Source: CBFGRU01 sp965651255
Lineage (GTDB): Bacteria; Planctomycetota; Phycisphaerae; Phycisphaerales; SM1A02
Direction: 5' to 3'
Length of the DNA stretch: 10,206 nt
NCBI GenBank assembly: GCA_965651255.1
Contig: CBFGRU010000105.1
Coordinates: 1-10,206, forward strand
The translations under genes and the position numbers were made by a program. Below are positions 6,064 through 10,206 of this stretch, in pieces. Position 1 is the stretch's first letter; each line of letters opens with the position of its first letter. The notes beneath the pieces are model-generated. The model saw nothing but the letters and a program-made list of their open reading frames with translations. It did not search any database and was not told the origin of the DNA.

Positions 6064-6813
6064 ATGACCTTCGGCCACTCCATCGAATCAATACCCACGA
6101 CGCCGTGGTTCTTCGCACCCCAGGGGTTCAGCGCGGGTGAACTCGTCTTGCTCGATCGCGACGAGGCGCGGCATGCCGCGGGGTCGAAGCGACTGACTCA
6201 AGGCGATGCCATCACGCTCTTCGACGGCCATGGTCACACAGCGTCGTGCATCATCCGCATGATCGAAAAGAAGGGCCGAGATGTCACCGTTGAGGTCGGG
6301 AACATTCTCATGGCACCCGAGCCAGCCCCGTTCATTGAACTGGCGTTTGCGCTGCCCAAGGGAGATCGACTCAACACCCTCCTCTCCATGGCCGTTCCGC
6401 TGGGTGTGAATGCGGTGCGGCCGTTGCGCTGCGCCCGAAGCGTCGCAACCTTCGGTGAGAACTCCCACGATCGCTGGCGCCGAGTCATGATCGAAGCGTG
6501 CAAGCAGAGTCGGCGTGCGCATCTGCCGGAGATTCTGGCCGAATCGCCTCTGGAGGATGCAATCATCTCGTGCCAATCCATGCAGCGACTTCCACTTCTC
6601 GCGCACCCCGCAGGACAACCGTACGCCGAAGGAATGCATTCACATCGTTCCAACGATCTGACACTCCTCATCGGGCCTGAAGGCGGCTTCACCGCTGAAG
6701 AAATCGACACCGCCACCAAACGCGGCGCAGTGATCGTGTCGCTCGGCGAAGGCATTCTCCGCATCGAGACCGCGGCCATCGCCATGCTGGCCACCGCTCG
6801 GCTTGCGCGATGA
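6064..6813 (+). CDS. rsmE: 16S rRNA (uracil-1498-N3)-methyltransferase RsmE
   Basis: SPOUT-superfamily methyltransferase that makes m3U1498 in helix 44 of 16S rRNA, close to the mRNA/P-site region. 249 aa, normal for the family (about 240-250). Seen: an N-terminal PUA-like domain at about 14-80 (WFFAPQGF, then DEARHAAGSKRLTQGD), and a C-terminal knotted SPOUT domain with ALPKGDRLN at 96-104, the EACKQSRR segment at 144-151, IGPEGGFTAEEI at 203-214 and LGEGILRIETAA at 227-238. The last is normally ILRTETA, so Ile replaces Thr here. The start ATG 6064 gives about 12 residues before the usual RFF-like beginning; there is no ribosome site. The gene lies 60 nt behind rsmJ, so it may be partly co-transcribed, but the hairpin between them and a -10-like box favour its own start. 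It converges with truB, with 9 nt between the stops. Confidence 0.93.
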   Translation: MTFGHSIESIPTTPWFFAPQGFSAGELVLLDRDEARHAAGSKRLTQGDAITLFDGHGHTASCIIRMIEKKGRDVTVEVGNILMAPEPAPFIELAFALPKGDRLNTLLSMAVPLGVNAVRPLRCARSVATFGENSHDRWRRVMIEACKQSRRAHLPEILAESPLEDAIISCQSMQRLPLLAHPAGQPYAEGMHSHRSNDLTLLIGPEGGFTAEEIDTATKRGAVIVSLGEGILRIETAAIAMLATARLAR

Positions 6814-6825
6814 ATCGGCGATTCA
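6811..6825. other. palindrome containing both stop codons of convergent rsmE and truB
   Basis: TGAATCG-G-CGATTCA is a perfect 7-bp inverted repeat around one central base. Its left TGA is the rsmE stop and its right end (TCA) is the truB stop on the other strand. It is short for a terminator stem. Symmetry around facing TGA codons partly arises automatically (3 of the 7 pairs). It may be a minimal bidirectional termination signal or chance. Confidence 0.45.
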
Positions 6826-7545
6826 CCTCCGCGTCAACATCGCATCCACCCGGTCGAGCGGAATCAGATGGTCAGGCCCCAACACCTCCGGCATCGCATC
6901 AAGCGCAACCGCCATCGATTCATCAAACGGCCCCACCGCAGTTCGCCGCAGCGTCTGGCAGTGCCCGCCCGTTCCGAGTGCGAGGCCGACATCGCGCGCG
7001 AGCGAACGCACATACACACCCTTCTCGCAGTGAATCGCAATCTCGAGTTCCGGCCAGTCGTAGCGCACCAGATCGATCGAATGCACGATGACCTCGCGGC
7101 CAGGAATCTCCACCTCTTTCCCGCCACGCGCGAGTTTGTAGGCACGATGACCATTGATCTTCACCGCACTGAACGCCGGAGGTCGCTGCACGATCGATCC
7201 GACGAATCGCCGCAGCGCATCCTCAACTTCCGCGCGCGAGGGCGGCGTTGACACCTTCACTTCCTCTCGCTCCCCTTCCCGGTCATCGGTTGATGTAAAC
7301 GCGCTCAGATCAATCGTCGTCACGTACCGCTTGTCGGTCGCCATCAATCGTTCGATCCACTTCGTTGCCTTCCCCAGCGCAAGCACCAGCACGCCCGTCG
7401 CCAGCGGGTCAAGCGTACCCGCATGGCCGGTCTTCACCCCGCCCGCCCGACGACGCACGATCGCGACCGCCCGCATCGATGACGGCCCCTCGGGTTTGTC
7501 AATGACCATTACGCCGCACAAATCCGGCTTCACCAATTGCCCCAT
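6823..7545 (-). CDS. truB: tRNA pseudouridine-55 synthase TruB
   Basis: Converts U55 in the T-loop of elongator tRNAs to pseudouridine. 240 aa from ATG 7545. Seen: GVMVIDKPEGPSS at 11-23, the catalytic motif GHAGTLDPLATG at 40-51 with the active-site Asp at 46, DKRY at 71-74, the RPPAFSAVKINGHRAYKLAR segment at 121-140, KGVYVRSLARDVG at 175-187 and LRRTAVGPF at 199-207. The protein ends soon after the catalytic domain and lacks the C-terminal domain that brings E. coli TruB to 314 aa; this is common in shorter family members. ATG 7545 puts the GVMVIDKP block at the usual distance; a TTG at 7623 would add 26 residues, including a Ser-Ala repeat encoded by a hexamer microsatellite, and is less likely. 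There is no Shine-Dalgarno. The two tRNA genes upstream on the same strand are potential substrates. Confidence 0.94.
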   Translation of the reverse strand: MGQLVKPDLCGVMVIDKPEGPSSMRAVAIVRRRAGGVKTGHAGTLDPLATGVLVLALGKATKWIERLMATDKRYVTTIDLSAFTSTDDREGEREEVKVSTPPSRAEVEDALRRFVGSIVQRPPAFSAVKINGHRAYKLARGGKEVEIPGREVIVHSIDLVRYDWPELEIAIHCEKGVYVRSLARDVGLALGTGGHCQTLRRTAVGPFDESMAVALDAMPEVLGPDHLIPLDRVDAMLTRR

Positions 7546-7552
7546 AGGTGTC

Positions 7553-7558
7553 AATGTC
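7553..7558 (-). promoter_or_regulatory. weak candidate -10 box of truB
   Basis: On the minus strand GACATT ends 7 nt before the truB ATG. It deviates from TANNNT at its first base. It directly abuts the hexamer repeat at 7559-7582, which would then occupy the -10/-35 spacer and the -35 position. Confidence 0.2.
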
Positions 7559-7582
7559 GATGCCGATGCCGATGCCGATGCC
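7559..7582. repeat. hexanucleotide microsatellite, four copies of GATGCC
   Basis: Four perfect tandem copies of GATGCC (GGCATC on the minus strand), preceded by a degenerate copy AATGTC. They begin 14 bp before the truB start codon. In the minus-strand frame of truB they would encode Ala-Ser repeats if translation began further upstream. Simple repeats of this kind can change copy number by slippage. Confidence 0.85.
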
Positions 7583-7680
7583 GGCCCGCCCGCTTCACGA
7601 TCACTCAAGGAAAGAAAGGCCAACCATTCACCGGCTCCACTTCCGGCGTCGCGGCACGCATACTGCTGCTCACCATCGAA

Positions 7681-7755
7681 TCGGGCTGAGAGGATTCGAA
7701 CCTCCGACCTTCTGACCCCCAGTCAGACGCGCTAACCAAGCTGCGCTACAGCCCG
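7681..7755 (-). tRNA. tRNA-Pro (anticodon GGG)
   Basis: 75-nt cloverleaf on the minus strand, with no encoded CCA. Acceptor CGGGCTG (7749-7755) pairs with CAGCCCG (7682-7688); the discriminator is A (7681). The D-arm is GCGC...GCGC, the anticodon stem TCTGA/TCAGA with loop CTGGGGG gives anticodon GGG, and the T-arm is GGAGG-TTCGAAT-CCTCT. It reads the CCC/CCU proline codons. It lies downstream of tRNA-Ser on the same strand with 62 nt between them. Confidence 0.96.
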
Positions 7756-7817
7756 TCTATCAATCAGATTGTCGCTCGCCCGAACCGGTCGATCCGACGG
7801 CCGGGAACGAAGCAAAG

Positions 7818-7904
7818 CGGACAGGGCGGGATTCGAACCCGCGATACGCTTACGCGTATACGGCATTTCCAGTGCCGCTCCTTCAGCCGCTCGGACACCT
7901 GTCC
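7818..7904 (-). tRNA. tRNA-Ser (anticodon GGA)
   Basis: 87-nt class II tRNA on the minus strand. Acceptor GGACAGG (7898-7904) pairs with CCTGTCC (7819-7825); the discriminator is G (7818), as in serine tRNAs. The anticodon stem CGGCA/TGCCG with loop CTGGAAA gives anticodon GGA. A long variable arm (TACGC-GTAA-GCGTA) and T-arm GCGGG-TTCGAAT-CCCGC are present. CCA is not encoded. It reads UCC/UCU. It is the first gene of the tRNA-Ser, tRNA-Pro, truB series on this strand. Confidence 0.96.
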
Positions 7905-7976
7905 GTCGTGGCCCGACACCGGTGTTCGGTGGCAGACGCCGACCGTCCCCGCACCCTCAAACCAGTGCCGGGTGCA

Positions 7977-7982
7977 TAGTCT
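7977..7982 (+). promoter_or_regulatory. candidate -10 box of the GNAT-domain gene (leaderless start)
   Basis: TAGTCT ends 6 nt before the ATG at 7989, with no Shine-Dalgarno sequence. The same layout is seen at rsmE and at the 3252 gene. A perfect 10-bp palindrome ACACC-GGTGT lies further upstream at 7916-7925, between this gene and tRNA-Ser, and could be an operator for either direction; no factor can be named. Confidence 0.25.
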
Positions 7983-7988
7983 AGCGGC

Positions 7989-9011
7989 ATGGTCGAGAAG
8001 TACCAACCTGATCAGCCAATCAGTAACGCACCGCCGCCGCCGCCGCAACTCGAACCCACCATGCACTCACCCGACCCGCTCGCCTTCATCGAAACCGCGG
8101 TCACCATCGAAGCCGCCGAAGCCCATCCCGCGCTCATCGACTGGTACCGCCGCGCGGGCGTTGAAGCCAATCTGCGCGAGGCGATCGCGCATCGAATCAG
8201 TCGGCTCGACCGCATCGATGAATCCCAGCCGCACCGGCGACAGGTCAAGCTCATTCAACTGCCCGCCCACAACCACGCAGCCCTCGCCATGCTGCGGCTG
8301 CGCGCCGATGGCCGCGACTCTCCGCATGTCTCCATCGATGCGCGCACCTTCTCGTTGCGCGATGAATCCCTCCCGCATCTGCTCAACGAGTTGCGCACCG
8401 AAATCGCCCGCGCATTCGCCGATGCCCAGCCGGAACGCATTCATCTCTATGCCCACGGCGACATGGATGACCCTGCAACCCACCGCCTGCGCGCAGAGTC
8501 CACCGCGATGCCGTACAAGCGCTATCTTGCCGCCCGATTGATCGACCTGCATCATCGCCCGCCGCCACCCAACGCCCATCTCATCACGCTGCACTCGCCC
8601 GATGACTGCTCGTTCTACCCCGAATACGAACAGCATTACGAGGCCTTCTGGAAGGCCCGGCCCGATCTCAAGCCGTTCGTGCGCATCGAATCGCGCGATG
8701 ATCTCGAACGATACCGCGCTGCGGGCGGCCTGCGACTCATCGAAGTCGATCACACCTTCGCCGGCGTCTTCGCAGCCCTGCCGCAGACCAGTCACGGCCT
8801 CGCCGGCTGGTGCATGCACGAACGCATCCTCTTCGATCCGTTCCGCGGCCAGCACCTCGGCGCCGCAGCGCTCTGGCACTTCGCACGCACCCTGCCACCA
8901 CAGAACAACGCCGCCCTCTTCGGCACCATCGTCCCCGACAACCAACCCTCACTCCGATCGGCCAGGAAACTCGGCCGCCTCGATGTCGGCGGAACCTGGT
9001 GGCTGCGATAG
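7989..9011 (+). CDS. GNAT-type N-acetyltransferase domain protein with an unknown N-terminal region
   Basis: 340 aa, cytoplasmic. The C-terminal third resembles the GNAT fold: after a strand pair with FAGVFAALPQ (258-265) and AGWCMHERILFDPFRGQHLG (272-291), the stretch RGQHLGAAALWHFART (286-301) fits the acetyl-CoA pyrophosphate loop plus helix (R/Q-x-x-G-x-G/A), and VPDNQPSLRSARKLGR (315-330) fits the next strand and helix with the usual N-x-x-S-x-x-x-x-x-K-x-G pattern. A transferase role with acetyl-CoA is likely; the acceptor is unknown. Residues ~25-200 match nothing I recognise; they are helical and rich in His, Arg and Asp. The region before the ATG has no ribosome site. A second ATG at 8061 (Met25) would remove a Pro-rich tail encoded by five CCG triplets (8031-8045), so the start is uncertain. 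The 21-bp array B begins 31 nt after the stop. Confidence 0.8.
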   Translation: MVEKYQPDQPISNAPPPPPQLEPTMHSPDPLAFIETAVTIEAAEAHPALIDWYRRAGVEANLREAIAHRISRLDRIDESQPHRRQVKLIQLPAHNHAALAMLRLRADGRDSPHVSIDARTFSLRDESLPHLLNELRTEIARAFADAQPERIHLYAHGDMDDPATHRLRAESTAMPYKRYLAARLIDLHHRPPPPNAHLITLHSPDDCSFYPEYEQHYEAFWKARPDLKPFVRIESRDDLERYRAAGGLRLIEVDHTFAGVFAALPQTSHGLAGWCMHERILFDPFRGQHLGAAALWHFARTLPPQNNAALFGTIVPDNQPSLRSARKLGRLDVGGTWWLR

Positions 9012-9042
9012 GCATGCGCTGCACCCACGTTCGTTCCGACGA

Positions 9043-9252
9043 GGTCGCGAGCCGTTCGCGACAGGTCATGCGTCGCTCGTGACAGGTCGCGAGCCGCTCA
9101 TGAGAGGTCATGAGTCTCTCGGAAGAGGTCACGAGCGTCTCGTGACAGGTCATGCGTCTCTCGGAAGAGGTCACGAGCCGTTCGTGAGAGGTCATGAGTC
9201 TCTCGGAAGAGGTCATGAGCGTCTCCTGACAGGTCATGAGAGTCTCGCGACC
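9043..9252. repeat. 21-bp tandem array B (ten units)
   Basis: Ten consecutive units start at 9043, 9064, 9085, 9106, 9127, 9148, 9169, 9190, 9211 and 9232, all exactly 21 bp. Nine begin GGTC and end in A, and the tenth begins GGTC and ends in C. Consensus: GGTCAYGAG, three variable bases, then YTCGTGACA or CTCGGAAGA. Units 4 and 8 are identical and unit 6 differs from them by one base. From unit 3 on, GGAAGA units alternate with TGACA/TGAGA units, giving a 42-bp higher-order period. Units 1, 5, 7, 9 and 10 are internal inverted repeats with 8-nt arms around a 3-nt centre; unit 5 is perfect. The array fills the start of a convergent intergenic region. No gene is supported in it. Function unknown. 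Confidence 0.95.
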
Positions 9253-9440
9253 TCATTTCTGAGCCGGAAACGGCGATTGACAAAAAAATCAGTCATATGC
9301 GGGATTGCCGTTCAGCCGTCCGGCCGTTGCCCCGATAGCGGTCTTATCGCGGGTCGAACGAAGGGACACGCCCTCCCCCGGTGTCCCCCCGTGCCCGTTG
9401 GTGACGGAGGAGGGGGTATCTGTTCCCTGTCCAAAACGAC
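9253..9440. other. intergenic stretch between array B and the sod terminator
   Basis: No coding region is supported. It holds a perfect -35-like TTGACA (9277-9282) followed by seven A residues, without a matching -10. It also holds a 7-bp inverted repeat GGGACAC (9363-9369)/GTGTCCC (9381-9387) with an 11-nt C-rich loop, and a C-rich to G-rich tract at 9370-9416. Confidence 0.4.
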
Positions 9441-9474
9441 AACCCTCCCCGTGATCATGATCCCGGAGAGGGTT
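9433..9474 (-). terminator. intrinsic terminator of the superoxide dismutase gene
   Basis: AACCCTCCCCG (9441-9451) and CGGAGAGGGTT (9464-9474) form an 11-bp stem with one mismatch and a 12-nt loop, starting 32 nt beyond the sod stop codon on the minus strand. Immediately downstream on that strand comes GTCGTTTT, a short T-run. On the plus strand no T-run follows, so it serves the sod transcript. The loop TGATCATGATCC contains the palindrome TGATCA. Confidence 0.7.
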
Positions 9475-9505
9475 GATTCATGGCAGTCCCATATTCAGTT
9501 CAGAG

Positions 9506-10156
9506 TCACACCTTCGCGGTCTGGCGTGCGGCGTCGAAGCGTTTGGCAACGGCGGACCAGTTGATGACATTCCAGAAGGCGGCGATGTAGTCCGGCCTGC
9601 GGTTCTGATAGTTCAGGTAGTAGGCGTGCTCCCAGACATCGAGGCCGAGGATCGGCGTGCAGGGGCACTCGACGACACCCTTCATGAGCGGGTTGTCCTG
9701 GTTCGGCGTCGAGCAGATGCAGAGCGAACCGTCATTCTTCACGCCGAGCCACGCCCAGCCGGAGCCGAAGCGGGTGGCAGCGGCGCTGGCGAACTTCTCC
9801 TTGAAGGCATCGAACGAGCCGAACGCGCTGTTGATGGCGGTGGCAAGATCGCCGGTGGGGGTGCCGCCTCCGCCCTGGCCGGCGGGGGCCATGATCGACC
9901 AGAAGAGGGAGTGGTTCGCGTGTCCGCCGCCGTTGTTGCGTACGGCGGTGCGGATGTTCTCGGGCACGCTGGTGATGGCAGCGCAGAGTTCTTCGATGGA
10001 CTTCTGCTGAAGGTTGGCCTGGCCTTCAAGGGCCTTGTTCAGGTTGGTGACATAGGCGTTGTGATGCTTGCCGTGATGAATCTGCATCGTCTGGCTGTCG
10101 ATGTGCGGTTCGAGGGCCTCGAATGCGTAGGGAAGATTGGGGAGTGTGAACGTCAT
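9506..10156 (-). CDS. sodA: superoxide dismutase, Mn-type
   Basis: Iron/manganese-family superoxide dismutase: converts superoxide to hydrogen peroxide and oxygen, in the cytoplasm. 216 aa, close to E. coli SodA. Metal ligands are all present: His27 (MQIHHGKHH), His82 (GGGHANHSLFW), Asp173 and His177 (LDVWEHAYY). Gly78 in the GGGHANH segment together with the Gln of NQDNP (Gln153) is the arrangement of manganese enzymes; iron enzymes place a Gln in the former position. The typical start LPNLPYAFEALEPHID is at 5-20 and GSGWAWL at 131-137. No signal peptide. ATG 10156 has AGGAG 7 nt upstream. The transcript ends at the hairpin at 9433-9474. The promoter would lie in or beyond the last 50 nt of the window; no clear oxidative-stress operator is visible in that piece. 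Confidence 0.96.
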   Translation of the reverse strand: MTFTLPNLPYAFEALEPHIDSQTMQIHHGKHHNAYVTNLNKALEGQANLQQKSIEELCAAITSVPENIRTAVRNNGGGHANHSLFWSIMAPAGQGGGGTPTGDLATAINSAFGSFDAFKEKFASAAATRFGSGWAWLGVKNDGSLCICSTPNQDNPLMKGVVECPCTPILGLDVWEHAYYLNYQNRRPDYIAAFWNVINWSAVAKRFDAARQTAKV

Positions 10157-10206
10157 GGGGTGACTCCTGACGATGTGATGAGTGATGATGAGAATCGTCC
10201 GCAGCG

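Noticed and set aside
7546..7623. TTG at 7623 as the start of truB, giving an Ala-Ser repeat tail
   Set aside because: The ATG at 7545 already gives the normal distance to the conserved GVMVIDKP block; the extension is low-complexity DNA.
694..9252. Mobile-element footprint (IS ends, attachment site, integrated element at the tRNA genes)
   Set aside because: No transposase or integrase, no terminal inverted repeats with target duplication, and no repeated tRNA 3' fragment near the tRNA genes could be seen in the window.
9277..9306. Perfect TTGACA as a promoter for a small RNA in the convergent intergenic region
   Set aside because: No acceptable -10 lies 16-18 nt downstream (the closest, CATATG, is only 11 nt away) and no plus-strand terminator with a T-run follows.
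9363..9387. GGGACAC/GTGTCCC hairpin as a terminator of the GNAT gene
   Set aside because: It lies about 350 nt beyond the stop, has an 11-nt loop and no T-run; I kept it only as a note on the intergenic stretch.
8602..9564. Open frames through array B that would encode seven-residue repeats (GHESLGR-like)
   Set aside because: The repeats can be read in several frames on both strands; the plus-strand frame overlaps the GNAT gene out of frame and runs antisense into sodA. The heptads follow from the 21-bp DNA period.

Overview
This GC-rich window (roughly 60% or more by eye) is bacterial chromosome with housekeeping genes and two sizeable repeat-filled intergenic regions. The protein families, the expanded Na+:neurotransmitter-type symporter and the paired YkgJ cysteine-cluster proteins would suit a Planctomycetota (Phycisphaerae-like) genome. 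That placement is an inference; no marker gene here proves it. There is no phage, transposase, CRISPR array, rRNA or obvious genomic island.

Layout, left to right. (1) 1-560, minus: 5' part of an AGCS-family sodium/amino-acid symporter, running off the left edge. (2) 561-1187: intergenic region with a candidate promoter for that gene and a continuous lattice of 21 units of 21 bp (694-1134), made of two sequence families, then hairpins at the 3' end of the next gene. (3) 1188-3092, minus: an SNF-family sodium-dependent transporter with an unusually large (~200 residue) loop between TM3 and TM4. (4) 3252-6003, plus: a tight four-gene operon with overlapping or nearly touching genes: an unrecognised acidic protein, two different YkgJ-type Cys-cluster (Zn/Fe-binding) proteins, and the 16S rRNA methyltransferase RsmJ. 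(5) 6064-6813, plus: rsmE, a second 16S rRNA methyltransferase. (6) 6823-7545, minus: truB, converging on rsmE with a 9-nt gap. Upstream of truB on the same strand lie tRNA-Pro(GGG) and tRNA-Ser(GGA). (7) 7989-9011, plus: a protein with a C-terminal GNAT acetyltransferase domain. (8) 9012-9505: convergent intergenic region with a second, cleaner 21-bp array (ten units, 9043-9252) and the sod terminator. (9) 9506-10156, minus: Mn-type superoxide dismutase.

Functionally, the centre (about 4.2-7.9 kb) is a translation neighbourhood: two enzymes that modify the 3' part of 16S rRNA (m2G1516 and m3U1498), the enzyme for pseudouridine 55 in tRNA, and two tRNA genes. The flanks hold sodium-coupled amino-acid uptake (two unrelated transporter families on the same strand) and superoxide detoxification.

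The most unusual signal is the pair of strictly 21-bp-periodic intergenic arrays. Each starts within about 60 nt of the 3' end of a gene, each keeps its register without a single indel, and their sequences differ. In the 9-kb array the odd-numbered units are mostly near-perfect 8-3-8 inverted repeats. A 21-bp step is two helical turns of B-DNA. I do not recognise a described element of this kind.
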